Shown one piece after another: positions 22,811 to 34,324 of a stretch of 64,000 bases of DNA. The notes under the pieces were generated by a model. That model saw only the letters and a program-made list of their open reading frames with translations, was not told the DNA's origin and did not search any database. The DNA is from Archivesica marissinica (Eukaryota; Mollusca; Bivalvia; Venerida; Vesicomyidae), in the NCBI GenBank assembly GCA_014843695.1, contig CM026401.1:31844067-31908066 (forward strand). The letters run 5' to 3'. Within the stretch, counting starts at the first letter, position 1. Each line of letters begins with the position of its first letter. Position numbers and translations under genes: made by a program.

Positions 22811-23025
22811 CTATATCGCCGGCGGGCAGTTTACCTAACAACACCTTTCCTGGGCAGGCTCCAGAGGTTAACCAGTACTTGGCTGCACCAACCTCCGTAA
22901 GAAACTGCCAACTTGTTCATATAAATGAGACACGGTCTGAGCGGGGTTCGAACCCGTGACCATCAGTGATGATAGGTTACAGTGGTATACAAGTCAGCGA
23001 CCTTAACCACTCGACCACGGAGGCG
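22811..23025 (-). mobile_element. tRNA-derived SINE, head present
   Basis: The minus strand starts with a tRNA-like head (A box gtggtcgagtggttaagg, B box gggttcgaacccc) and a body with cacggtctgag written on + strand order near 22931. The family tail is degraded here. A fuller copy is at 47169-47412. Confidence 0.8.
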
Positions 23026-23523
23026 GACCTCGGCCACATACTTATTTCTTATGAACATGAGGTGTTACGCTAACGACTGTTGACGGAGACCGCTTGGGTG
23101 TGATTTTGTAGTATATTTGTATTTAAATGTTATGTATGTGCGTCGTTATTGATGCCCCCGGCACAGTTATATGTACTCATGTAGTATGCCCCATGCCAAG
23201 ATCTTGATATATGTTGTTGTATTCTTATTTAGTTGGCTAACCCCCTCTCCCCCTCAATAAACATTGTTCCATCGGCATATCTGGTTCTCTCCTTTCTTGA
23301 TTAGTCTGTAAACGACGTTGTCCGGCAAGAATCCATACTAGGCCATCTACTGTTTCTAGTTTATATAAATGACAGATTGTGAAGCCAAAATACGCTTGTT
23401 CACTGACAACGCAAGCCTATTACATAGTCGACTTCCCAGTATCATCCGCAACATTCCTAAATAGTGATCTGGCTCGTATTAATTCCGAATATTGGTTAAT
23501 TGCTTCAATCCAAACAAAACACA

Positions 23524-24568
23524 CCCATCTCCCCAATGCTGGTTGTTGTATGCAAGTAACATAAGTCTCCCCAATGCTGGTTGTTGTATACAGGTAACAA
23601 TACAACAACCAGCATTGGGGAGATGTATGTTACCTGCATACAACAACCAGCATTGGGGAGATGGATGTTACCTGCATACAACAGGCAGCATTGGGGAGAT
23701 GTATGTTACCTGTATACAACAACCAGCATTGGGGAGATGGATGTTACCTGCATACAACAGGCAGCATTGGGGAGATGGGTGTTACCTGCATACAACAACC
23801 AGCATTGGGGAGATGGGTGTTACCTGCATACAACAACCAGCATTGGGGAGAAGGGTGTTACCTGCATACAACAACCAGCATTGGGGAGATGGATGTTACC
23901 TGCATACAACAACCAGCATTGGGGAGATGGGTGTTACCTGCATACAACAACCAGCATTGGGGAGATGGATGTTACCTGCATACAACAACCAGCATTGGGG
24001 AGATGGGTGTTACCTGCATACAACAACCAGCATTGGGGAGATGGACGTTACCTGCATACAACAACCAGCATTGGGGAGATGGACGTTACCTGCATACAAC
24101 AACCAGCATTGGGGAGATGGACGTTACCTGCATACAACAACCAGCATTGGGGAGATGGATGTTACCTGCATACAACAACCAGCATTGGGGAGATGGGTGT
24201 TACCTGCATACAACAACCAGCATTGGGGAGATGGATGTTACCTGCATACAACAACCAGCATTGGGGAGATGGGTGTTACCTGCATACAACAACCAGCATT
24301 GGGGAGATGGACGTTACCTGCATACAACAACCAGCATTGGGGAGATGGACGTTACCTGCATACAACAACCAGCATTGGGGAGATGGACGTTACCTGCATA
24401 CAACAACCAGCATTGGGGAGATGGATGTTACCTGCATACAACAACCAGCATTGGGGAGATGGAAGTTACCTGCATACAACAACCAGCATTGGGGAGATGG
24501 GTGTGACCTGTATACAACAACCAGCATTGGGGAGATGGATGTTACCTGCATACAACAGGCAGCTATAG
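23524..24568. repeat. 38-bp tandem array with two inverted monomers at its left end
   Basis: From 23610 about 25 monomers (core cagcattggggagatggatg then ttacctgcatacaacaac) run rightwards. At 23524-23603 two monomers run the opposite way (ctccccaatgctggttgttg), making a foldback of roughly 75-bp arms centred near 23603. All three + frames stay largely open, without coding meaning. Confidence 0.95.
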
Positions 24569-24744
24569 TATATATATGTTAAAAATAATAGTGATGTTCA
24601 ACGTAGACAGAATCTCGAAACCAATGCAATTGAATATGTAGTTCTCGAAATGTGTATGAAAAATTCCAAATCATATATTGTATGTCAATGTATTGACACC
24701 CTGTCGCTATGAATGGAAGGGCAGAGTTACGAAAAGATGTTAAT

Positions 24745-24960
24745 ACTAGGTGATGTAAAGCTCGACCTACTAAACTTAAATATAAAAGATGAATGGTCCG
24801 ATTATATAAATGAATTAGGATTGGTACAATAGTAAATGAGCCCATAAGAACAACAGTTATTACAAGCACCTTAATTGACCACATATATACAAAGATTCCG
24901 CAACTAACATAACATACGTAACTGGTCCTAACATTGGAAATAGCGATCATTTAAAGGAAT
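24745..24960 (+). pseudogene. LINE endonuclease (EEP) fragment
   Basis: The + frame reads LILGDVKLDLLNLN, DEWSDYINELGLVQ, stops, then in another frame NEPIRTTVITSTLIDHIYT and TYVTGPNIGNSDHLK. This is the C-terminal part of an apurinic-like endonuclease of non-LTR elements, with the terminal SDH. Broken by at least one frameshift and stops. Confidence 0.78.
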
Positions 24961-25980
24961 AAATGGCAAATATTACACACGAAACTATTACTTTTCATAA
25001 TTTCAAGAATTTTGATGAAACTCAGATCTCCAATGAATTGTTTACAACAGATGTGGATGTTATTATGATTATGATACTGTAGATAATATGCTAGAAGTAT
25101 AGTATTATCTTTATTATCTGTCTCATCCATGTACAATACAATACATAATACAAATAACATTACCCATAAAATTGCACACAGCCATTCTATATAGAATTAC
25201 ATGAGACTATACAATTCATATAAAGCCACATAAATTACATACAGAAATATAGCTGGTCGATCTCCCCACGACGTGCACGTCGTGACCGGTGCACATCCCG
25301 CAGCAGCAGCGTAGGATTATGGGATCTTCTGGTTGTCGATCTTGTGATGGGGGAGGCTCGCCAGCATGTGGATCCACGGCTACAGCACATCAAGACAGAT
25401 CCATCATCTCTTCTAGATAGTGGTACTGAAGCACTATATCTTCGCCGGCTCGTTTCGATCTTTCTCTTCCTTCTTCTACTTCTCTGGCGGATAGACGAGA
25501 CGGCGGACCTGAGGGAGCGGCAACGGTCGTGGCATCCACGCTCCCCTGAGTGACAATCGACGACCAGATGTCTAACTGTCAGATCCGTATAAATGCTGCT
25601 GCGGGGTGACCAACAGTGAGGAGGGTGGCCCTACAGAGGACCCATTCGAAAGAAGAAACACACAGGACTTGTCACCCTGCGAGGAAAGAAGTTGCCTTCA
25701 CAGACGTCTACATAATCATCTTAGAGAGATCTACATAAACACCTTAGAGAATACAGTCGCCCAAATGCATTTATGCGGTGGCGACTTTAAATAAAACTAC
25801 ATCGTTCGTACAGAAATATATACTAATTAAGACTATGTAACCACTGCTAATCGAATATTAAAAGAAGCTTAACATGGTATTTTGGAATTAAAAAACTGAA
25901 ATTAACGAAAAGAGCACTAAAGTGCAATTAATAAATGATTTAAAAACTAATTAATATCAGCTCTGATCAGATCAGAAGAG
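24961..25980. other. Unassigned interval between LINE fragments
   Basis: 25260-25800 is richer in GC than its flanks, begins near an 18-bp perfect palindrome (25267-25284) and carries two short + frames (25344-25553, 25606-25794) with no recognisable domain. It may be an insertion separating the endonuclease and linker fragments of one LINE. Confidence 0.4.
25267..25284. repeat. 18-bp perfect palindrome
   Basis: cacgacgtgcacgtcgtg equals its own reverse complement. A second gtgcac lies 8 bp further on. No binding factor is implied. Confidence 0.9.
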
Positions 25981-26029
25981 AACTGATTAGCAGTAGCCAC
26001 CTAGGAACAATAAGTATGACGAGAGCTAT

Positions 26030-26440
26030 ATTTAAATGTATTTGATACATACATACTCTTCAAGTAAAACGTGTTAAGCGAACATATCAGCTTGGTTGGT
26101 TTTCTATAGACATATCTCAGGAAATTAGAGACAGTGATCTACTTTCTGAAGATCAAACGTCAAATACGTACAGACGTACAGCGAAATGCGATACTAACAT
26201 TGATAAGACATCACGGAACACTTGCTTTTGAACATAGAATAGAAGAAGGAAAACATGACCCAAAAGAAATATGGAAACTATTGAACGAGTTGGTGTTAAC
26301 AAAAATAGTAAAATTAGAACTGAACTTCGAAAATGTGTCTATAGACAATATAGACAACAAAGTAATATCAGACGAACAATAAATGGCAACTCATTTAACA
26401 ACTTATTTGTAACAGTTGCGCACAAACTTAAAGCGACACT
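26030..26440 (+). pseudogene. LINE fragment between endonuclease and polymerase
   Basis: Reads QLGWFSIDISQEIRDSDLLS, then in another frame HRIEEGKHDPKEIWKLLNEL and, after a further shift, NSFNNLFVTVAHKL. This matches the linker that follows the endonuclease in LINE ORFs, so it is probably the continuation of 24745-24960. Confidence 0.6.
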
Positions 26441-26879
26441 ACATCAGTGAAAACGCACATTTATACAGAATGTAATTTCCTATTACATGTATATGGTATA
26501 ATTTTTTTCCAAATAGTTGCCTCAAAAAGTATTTCAACTAATAAACAAACGTCGTATACGCGGTTTGTTGACATAACAAAACAATGTAAATATGGTCGAC
26601 AATCATGCGTAATACAATGCGTGTATCCGGAATAGCATGATTTATGTTACATATTTACCGTTTTATATCTCACATGTGTAGACTAATCTTAGTTAAATTA
26701 TCTCTAAGCGAAAGTATCGCAAGCGTGGATGACTGTTATATATGAAATCCTACTTTCACTTTTGAAGTTTGTAGACCACAAACACACTGTTTGTTGATTC
26801 GATTCAATGTTAGTGTTCGAATGTATTCAGAAGAATTTGTAGTAGCAATGCATGTATACGTAGGTAGACTACGGACGGA

Positions 26880-27500
26880 CGGGCCTGGTAGGGTACCCCA
26901 GAACATAACTTGACTAGGAACGGGTCTGGTGGGGGTAACTCAGTATTTAAATAGAATGGAGAAGAACCTGGTGGAATACTCCAATACTTAAATTGGCTGA
27001 AAAGGTCCTGATGAAGTTCCCAAGTGCTTTAATAGGCTGGCAATGGTCCTGGTAGGCGCTCAAATAGGCTGTGGGAAGGGCCTGATACGTTACCCCCAGT
27101 GCTTTATTAGGCTGGCAATGGTCTGATGTGGTACACAATACTTAAACAGGCTGGGTCCTGTTACGGTACTAAACGCTTACATAGGCCTTGGGAATTGTCT
27201 GGTGCTAAAATAGACAGTACTTAATGCCCATAGTGCTTGAGAAGGGTCTGGTGCTAACATAGACAGTACTTAATGCGTATAGTGCTTGAGAAGGGTCTGG
27301 TGCTAACATAGACAGTACTTAATGCGTATAGTGCTTGAGAAGGGTCTGGTGCTAACATAGACAGTACTTAATGCTTATAGTGCTTGAGAAGGGTCTGGTG
27401 CTAACATAGACAGTACTTAATGCGTATAGTGCTTGAGAATGGTCTGGTGCTAACATAGACAGTACTTAGTGCGTATAGTGCTTGAGAAGGGTCTGGTAAG
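26880..27500. repeat. 49-bp tandem array with a diverged left flank
   Basis: 27189-27495 holds about 6.5 copies with core gtctggtgctaacatagaca then gtacttaatgcgtatagtgc. 26880-27188 holds irregular older versions (ggcctggta, ccagtgctttaataggctgg), showing an array decayed on one side. Confidence 0.85.
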
Positions 27501-27539
27501 TAGATACACAGTGCATTAAGAAGATTAAGGATGTGTGTA

Positions 27540-27725
27540 TTTGAGTTTATCGGTTGCCCACATGAGCGACGCCTCCTGAAGAGATTAGTCATATTAGGTT
27601 TTGGAGGATAGTGCAATGATACAGACAGAGCCCCATTCCAGATACTCCTCTGGTTCTAAAACGATCGAACCTACGATCCCTAGATTACAAATCCAGCGTA
27701 TTGCCACTGGACCACTGATCCGCTA
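27540..27725 (-). mobile_element. tRNA-derived SINE with the shared tail
   Basis: The minus strand begins with a tRNA-like head (A box tggtccagtggcaatacgc, B box taggttcgatc) and ends in the tail written on + as cggttgcccacatgagcgac, shared with 30178-30365 and 47169-47412. Confidence 0.7.
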
Positions 27726-27899
27726 GAGGGGAAGGGTATGGTGGGTACCCAGTGCTTTATAGGCTGGAGAAGGGTGATGTGGGTCAACATTATCGGGGGG
27801 GGGGCGTCAAGGATTTTATTCAGTCAACCAGTCAGCTTAAACTAAAGTCTCTTCTCTAATATAAATAGAGATTGTAACACAGTTACTGGTGTACCACGC

Positions 27900-28440
27900 C
27901 ACAGTTTGGTCACAGCACGGTAATAATTACTCGATGGCCATAACTGAGGTTTAACGATCAGACTGTTTATTGAACTTGCCTAAGATATTATGTTACTAAG
28001 CATTGTGACATTACTTCAGTCAGAGAGCGGACATCGGGAAACATTTAACCATCCAAGGGCCTTAGAGTCAAGTGTTACTAAGACGATCAGACTGGTTATC
28101 GAACTTTACCAAAACACTATGCCAATAAACATTAATGAGTAAGTATGAAGAAGATTGGATAATAATGCCCCTAGAGAGCGGATATAGCCCACATCAGAAG
28201 ATTTTAACAATCCAAGGCCCATAACTCAAGTGTTACTAAGACGATCGTTCAGACTGGTTACCTAACTTATGCAGGATATTATGACAATAATAAATGTCAC
28301 CAAGTGTGAAGAAGATTGGACAATAGTTACTCCAGATAGAGAGCGGACAACTTTTGCTACGGACAGACGGACGGGCGGAAAGACGGACGCAGACAATTAC
28401 TACATGTATATCCCCCTAGATTTCTTCGAACACACGGGGA
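27900..28440. repeat. Diverged repeats ending in a gacggacg-rich segment
   Basis: Two to three copies of a roughly 135-160 bp unit (gttactaagacgatcagact; gaagaagattgga; agagagcggac). The right end (ggacagacggacgggcgga, then atgtatatccccctag) resembles a very common interspersed repeat of bivalve genomes; that assignment is from memory of the family. Confidence 0.55.
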
Positions 28441-28619
28441 ACAATTAAGTACTGGGGTACCCCACCATGGCTTTCCTTGGTCTATCTAAGTACTTGTGGT
28501 ACACCATCAGGCAGCCATTCACCCAGCTTAATAAATGAATGTGCTAACCAACATGGACCTTCCTTAAATCTATTGAAGCACTTAGATACCCAACCAGGCC
28601 ATTCCTTACTCTATGTGGT

Positions 28620-29645
28620 GTGTGACATCGCCGCTGTTGGCGCCGTGGTTGTGTATGGCATCGCTATGGGCGCCATTGTGGTGTGTGGCATCACTATGGG
28701 CACCGTGGTGGTGTTTGGGTGGTGTGTGGCATCGCCGTGGTGGTGTGTAACATCGCTGTAGGCGCCACCGTGGTGTTGTGTGACATCGCTCTGGGCGCTG
28801 TGGTGGTGTGTGGCATCGCTATGGGCGCCGTGGTGGTGTGTGGCATCGCTATGGGCACCGTGGTGGTGTGTGGGCGCCGTGGTGATGTGTGGCATCGCCG
28901 TGATGGTGTATGACATCGCTATGGGCGCCACCGTGGTGTTGTGTGGCATCGCTGTGGCTGCCGTAGTGTTGTGTGGCATCGATGTGGCCTCCGTGGTGGT
29001 GTATGACATCGTTGTGGCCGCCGTGGTGGTGTGTGGACTCGCTGTTGGCGCCGTGGTTGTTTGTGCATCGCCATGGTGGTTTGTGGCATCGCCGCGGTGG
29101 GCGCCGCCGTGGTGTTGTGTGGCATCGATGTGGCCGCCGTGATGGTGTGTGGAATCGCTGTGGGCGTCGTGGTTGTGTGTGGCATCGCTGTGGCCTCCGT
29201 GGTGGTGTGTGGAATCGCTGTGGGCGTCGTGGTTGTGTGTGGCATCGCTGTGGCCTCCGTGGTGGTGTGTGGAATCGCTGTGGGCGTCGTGGTTGTGTGT
29301 GGCATCGCTGTGTCGTGGTTGTGTGTGGAATCGTTGTGGGCGTCGTGGTTGTGTGTGGCATCGCTGTGGCCTCCGTGGTGGTGTGTGGAATCGCTGTGGG
29401 TGTCGTGGTTGTGTGTGGCATCGCTGTGGCCTCCGTGGTGGTGTGTGGCATCGCTGTGGCCTCCGTGGTGGTGTGTGGAATCGCTGTGGGCGTCGTAGTT
29501 GTGTGTGGCATCGCTGTGGCCTCCGTGGTGGTGTGTGGAATCGCTGTGTGCGCCGTGGTTGTGTGTGGCATCGCCGTGGTGGTTTGTGGCATCGCCGCTG
29601 TGGGCGCCGCTGTGGTGGTGCGTTACATCGCTGTGGGATATGACA
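28620..29645. repeat. 30-bp array with a 60-bp higher-order unit
   Basis: Monomer core gtgtggcatcgctgtgggcg then ccgtggtggt. From about 29150 to 29520 two monomer types alternate (gcctccgtggtgg and gcgtcgtggttg), giving an exact 60-bp period. The period leaves both strands open in several frames; no gene is supported. Confidence 0.93.
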
Positions 29646-29756
29646 AGTTTCAATGGTTCTCTACATAATCACGACGTCCACTTTCTGATCTCGGCCTAGA
29701 GGCGTTGTAATGTGCTTCCAGTTCCCGATGTCACTGTCAATTGTCAAATACTGGAT

Positions 29757-30057
29757 TTTGTTTTATTTAAGTTTATTTAACGTCGCTACCGGCTGCCCAT
29801 TTGAGGGACGGGCAGGTTACCTAACGACACCATCGTGGGCAGGCGATTGCGAAATAAGTCTTGCAACTTACTAAGTATATTAATCACTCTCGAGACCTCA
29901 TTCCTGATGGAATCCATCGCCACGAGGGAAAGAGAAGAGGCAATGTGGATTTAAATGCCTTGCCAAAGGACACACTAGTAACGACTACAGCTGGGCACAA
30001 ACACGGGGCCTTCCGCACCTAAAGCGAACGCCTTATCACTGCGCTATCACGACTTCC
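29757..30057 (-). mobile_element. SINE-like element
   Basis: The minus strand head has tagcgcagtgataaggcg (A-box-like). The 3' end, written on + as gtttatttaacgtcgctacc, is the shared SINE tail. The middle includes the block shared with 13890-13945. Confidence 0.6.
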
Positions 30058-30177
30058 ATCGTAGACATACTATTAAATCATTGCTACCAAAAGAAGCCAT
30101 TTGTACAATCGGCCAGTTGGAGTAACCGTCGACTGCTTCCAAGCAATTACGCCCTTTGGTGTGGAAACAGACTGCTG

Positions 30178-30365
30178 TTTTAAGTTTATTTATCGTCGCT
30201 ACCGGTTGCCCATATGAGCGATGCCTCCCGAAGATTGTTTTTAGATTGTTGGAGGATAGTACACTGATACAGACAGAGGCCCATTCTTCTGGTTCTTTTA
30301 CGTGCACGGTGTAAAGCACAAACACGATACCACGGTTTAAAGTCCCATCTGAAAGACTGTTCATT
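30178..30365 (-). mobile_element. SINE fragment with shared tail
   Basis: Written on +: ttatttatcgtcgctaccgg, ttgcccatatgagcgatgcc, then gatacagacagaggcccatt, matching 27540-27640. The head is not recognisable. Confidence 0.6.
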
Positions 30366-30461
30366 TTATTAGGGTCAGACGGGGGGTCGAAGTGTTGGTG
30401 GAATGACGATCTTTATATAGTACAAGACCAGTGTCCGGGAACAGGAAATACTCACCAATAG

Positions 30462-31139
30462 TCACGGGCAACTCATTGCGAGACTCGGGGTGTACCAAGC
30501 AGCTTCTATACGAGAGATTAATTCCTGGATATTATCGTCACCTGTAGTAACAGCACCCCGAGCAGCTTCTATAAGAGAGATTAATTCCTGGATATGATCG
30601 TCACCTGTAGTAACAGCACCCCGAGCAGCTTCTATAAGAGAGATTAATTCCTGGATATGATCGTCACCTGTAGTAACAGCACCCCGAGCAGCTTCTATAA
30701 GAGAGATTAATTCCTGGATATTATCGTCACCTGTAGTAGCAGCACCCCGAGCAGCTTCTATAAGAGAGATTAATTCCTGGATATGATCGTCACCTGTAGT
30801 AACAGCACCCCGAGCAGCTTCTATAAGAGAGATTAATTCCTGGATATGATCGTCACCTGTAGTAACAGCACCCCGAGCAGCTTCTATAAGAGAGATTAAT
30901 TCCTGGATATTATCGTCACCTGTAGTAGCAGTTCGAACTATTTCCCAAGGACAGATCGCAAACTCAGTGCATGAGTCCAATGTCGATGCTGCTGATGCAA
31001 TGACAGGCTGTTCAACAAATAATAACCCGGCTACAGGTGTGCGTAGTCCACACACAAGCTCGTGGATGACTGTAGTGTCATCGAGGAACAGCTTCTCAGG
31101 CTCGCCGGGTGGGTGGGGAGGGTGTGACGGGACACGCAA
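30462..31139 (-). CDS. Candidate repeat protein (21-residue repeats), unproven
   Basis: A 225-residue open frame. Residues 1-70 are non-repetitive, with PSHPPHPPGEPEKLFLDD, then HELVCGLRTPVAGLLF and TEFAICPWEIV. About seven in-frame 21-residue repeats follow (TTGDDHIQELISLIEAARGA, H/N and V/A variants), each a likely amphipathic helix. It ends IEAAWYTPSLAMSCP. A 63-bp period would keep any frame open, so the repeats are weak evidence; the open non-repetitive leader and its higher GC are mildly favourable. The first Met used is at the upstream end of the open frame. No family is recognised, and it may be a retroelement-derived or single-exon fragment. Confidence 0.3.
   Translation of the reverse strand: MRVPSHPPHPPGEPEKLFLDDTTVIHELVCGLRTPVAGLLFVEQPVIASAASTLDSCTEFAICPWEIVRTATTGDDNIQELISLIEAARGAVTTGDDHIQELISLIEAARGAVTTGDDHIQELISLIEAARGAATTGDDNIQELISLIEAARGAVTTGDDHIQELISLIEAARGAVTTGDDHIQELISLIEAARGAVTTGDDNIQELISRIEAAWYTPSLAMSCP
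30474..30935. repeat. 63-bp tandem array, about 7 copies
   Basis: Monomer core gagattaattcctggatatg then atcgtcacctgtagtaacag. Copies alternate gatatg and gatatt. The period equals 21 codons. Confidence 0.93.
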
Positions 31140-31331
31140 TCTGCAGCACGGTGTGAGATAGGGTTTTCTCCTTAAAATTCTGTTTAATCATATTTTATTT
31201 GCTATTTTACATATATAATACATATAGACTTAACATTCATTATATGTGATAAAATGCAAAATGGGTTGGGCAACAAGTTCTAGCAACATTAGTAAACTGC
31301 CCTCCCCTCCTTAACATTCCGGTGTCTATTG

Positions 31332-31590
31332 TATGTTCTCGAGAGATGGATCGCAACATAACTTCACAACATTGTCTTGTTAAACATAAACATGTAATTT
31401 AAAATAGTGCCGCTGTACACATGGCATTCACGTCACCCAACATTTCAAAGCTTTCCATTAGGTATGTTCTCCAGAGTAGGATCACCAAATGACTTCAATA
31501 ATGTCTTGTTAAACATAAACATGTAATCTAAAATAAAGTGTCACTGTACACAATACATTTACCCAACATTTCAAGGTATTCGAACATTGT
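31332..31590. repeat. Diverged tandem duplication, about 131-bp unit
   Basis: tatgttctc starts at 31332 and 31463. Both units contain cttgttaaacataaacatgt and acccaacatttcaa, with many differences. Confidence 0.75.
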
Positions 31591-31950
31591 GAAAATTGAG
31601 AGAGAAGTGAAGTGTGAGATATTTGATTGCCCAAAACGATTGACGGTATAGTTACAAAAGCAGTTACGGCTTCGCTGTGAGGTTTATGTGAATAAAGAGC
31701 AACCACAATGTCATCGGTTAGCAGATGTTCAAACAGTAGTGTTATGTTACAACGCGGTTGATTTGATAATCATTTATGCATCCAAGTGTTGTAGAATACA
31801 GGGCATATGGTGAACAGCACAACGCTTGACTGAAATGTAATCACTCCATTGGCTGTGGTGTCACGGTGGGTATTTAGTAACTACCTAGTTATAGTCGGCA
31901 TGGTGTGAACTTATCAACTAAATGGAACTCTCGTGATCATCTTCTTTACT

Positions 31951-32690
31951 AGAGATAGAGAGAGGGGGCGAGCGAGAAAGGGAGAGAGGGGGCGAGCGCG
32001 AGAGAGGGAGTGCGAACGAGAGAGAGGGGTGCGAGCGAAAGAGGGAGAGAGGGGGCGAGCGAGAGGGTTGTGAGTGAGAGAGAGAGGGGGCGAGCGAAAG
32101 AGGGAGAGAGGGGGCGAGCGCGAGAGAGAGGGAGTGCGAGCGAGCGAGAGGGGTGCGAGCGAAAGAGGGAGAGAGGGGGCGAGCGAGAGAGAGGGGTGCG
32201 AGCGAACGAGCGAGCGAGAGAGAGAGAGAGGGGGCGAGCGAAAGAGGGAGAGAGGGGGGCGAGCGCGCGCGAGAGAGGGAGTGCTAGCGAGAGAGGGGTG
32301 CGAGCGAGCGAAAGAGGGAGAGGGGGAGGTGCGAGTGAGAGAGAGGGGGCGAGAGAGAGAGGGGCGAGCGAGAGAGTGTGAGAGCGAGGGGTACGAGAGA
32401 GAGAGTGCGAGAGAGAGAGAGGGGCGAGCGAGATAGGGGCGAGCGAAAGAAAGAAAGCGAAGGGGTGCGAGCGAGAGAGAAGGGTGTGAGCGAGAGAGAG
32501 AGAGAAAGAGGTGCGATAGAGAGAGGGGTGCGAGAGAGAGAGAGATGTGTGCGAGCGAGAGAGAGAGAAAGAGAGAGGGGGTGCGAGAGAGAGAGGGGTG
32601 CGAGAAAGAGAAAGAGAGAGAGATGATACGAGAGAGAGAGAGAGAGAGGGGGCGAGAGAGGGAGCGAGAGAGGGGGCGAGCAAGAGAGCA
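31951..32690. repeat. Purine-rich GA/GGGGGCGAGC low-complexity tract, about 740 bp
   Basis: The + strand is almost entirely G and A, broken by single C or T bases in recurring gggggcgagcg and ggggtgcgagcg blocks. Arg/Glu-rich and Ser/Leu-rich open frames here are composition artefacts. Confidence 0.95.
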
Positions 32691-32732
32691 TTCTAAAGGG
32701 AAATTATTGTTATACCATGTACACTTATTATG

Positions 32733-33990
32733 TGGTCTAGTTCTAATCAGTTAATTGTACTAACCATGTACTGTTCTAATCAGTTAATTGTACTAACCAT
32801 GCATTGTTCTAATCAGTTACATGTACTAACCATGCACTGTTCTAATCAGTTACATGTACTAACCATGTACTGTTCTAATCAGTTAATTGTACTAACCATG
32901 CACTGTTCTAATCAGTTAATTGTACTAACCCTCCACTATTCTAATCAGTTAACTGTACTAACCCTCCACTATTCTAATCAGTTAACTGTACTAACCCTCC
33001 ACTATTCTAATCAGTTAACTGTACTAACCCTCCACTGTTCTAATCAGTTAACTGTACTAACCCTCCACTATTCTAATCAGTTAACTGTACTAACCCTCCA
33101 CTATTCTAATCAGTTAACTGTACTAACCCTCCACTATTCTAATCAGTTAACTGTACTAACCCTCCACTATTCTAATCAGTTAACTGTACTAACCCTCCAC
33201 TATTCTAATCAGTTAACTGTACTAACCCTCCACTATTCTAATCAGTTAACTGTACTAACCCTCCACTATTCTAATCAGTTAACTGTACTAACCCTCCACT
33301 ATTCTAATCAGTTAACTGTACTAACCCTCCACTATTCTAATCAGTTAATTGTACTAACCATGCACTGTTCTAATCAGTTAATTGTACTAACCATGCACTG
33401 TTCTAATCAGTTACATGTACTAACCATGCATTGTTCTAACCAGTTAACTGTACTAACCCTCCACTGTTCTAGTCAGTTAACTGTACTAACCATGTACTGT
33501 TCTAACCAGTTAACTGTACTAACCCTCCACTATTCTAATCAGTTAACTGTACTAACCCTCCACTGTTCTAACCAGTTAACTGTACTAACCCTCCACTGTT
33601 CTAGTCAGTTAACTGTACTAACCATGTACTGTTCTAACCAGTTAACTGTACTAACCCTGTACTTATGTAACCAGTTATTTGTACTAACTCTGTACTGTTC
33701 TAACCAGTTAACTCTACTAACCCTGTACTGTTCTAGCCAGTTAACTGTACTAATCCTGTACTGTTCTAACCAGTTAACTGTACTAACCCTGTACTGTTCT
33801 AACCAGTTAACTGTACTAACCCTGTACTGTTCTAGCCATTTAACTGTCCTAACCCTGTACTTATGTAATTAGTTAATTGTACTAACCCTGTACTGTTCTA
33901 ACCAGTTACCTGTACTGACCCTGTACTGTTCTAACCAGTTAATTGTACTAACCCTGTACTGTTCTAATCAGTTAACTGTACTAACTCTAC
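32733..33990. repeat. 33-bp minisatellite, about 38 copies
   Basis: Monomer core ctaatcagttaactgtacta then accctccactatt. Left copies have accatgcactg, the middle ones are uniform, right copies have ctgtactgttctaaccag. The right edge fades at about 33990. Confidence 0.95.
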
Positions 33991-34324
33991 ACAGCTCTGC
34001 TCATTTTGTTGCGTATTGGAATTTTGTATTGCGATACGGTGACCAGTAACGCCCCAACATCTTGCGATCAGCATGGTGCCTATTGTGGAAATTAATTAAC
34101 GACATTTACGAACGACGCTTGCATGTTTTGTGCTCCCGTTCACCACATGTTACAGTGAAGCAGATGTGTTTGACTTGAATGTTGCCCAAGCAGGTTTGTT
34201 GTGGGTGTGAATATAACCAAAACAGAGAGCGTACGTACGAACTAACTTTATTATATGGACTGAAACGACTGTGGGATATAAATTATAAACGAAAGTAAGT
34301 TTTTTAAAAATATATGTTCCCTGT

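Noticed and set aside
22920..23025. Functional tRNA gene on the minus strand
   Set aside because: A and B boxes are present, but the spacing and the attached SINE body show a tRNA-derived SINE.
28477..29699. Val/Cys/Gly-rich and His/Thr-rich open frames
   Set aside because: By-product of the 30-bp repeat, open in several frames on both strands at once.
31949..32754. Arg/Glu-rich and Ser/Leu-rich frames
   Set aside because: Low-complexity purine tract; amino-acid composition follows directly from base composition.
32730..33872. 380-codon frame with NQLTVLTLHY repeats
   Set aside because: 33-bp array artefact.
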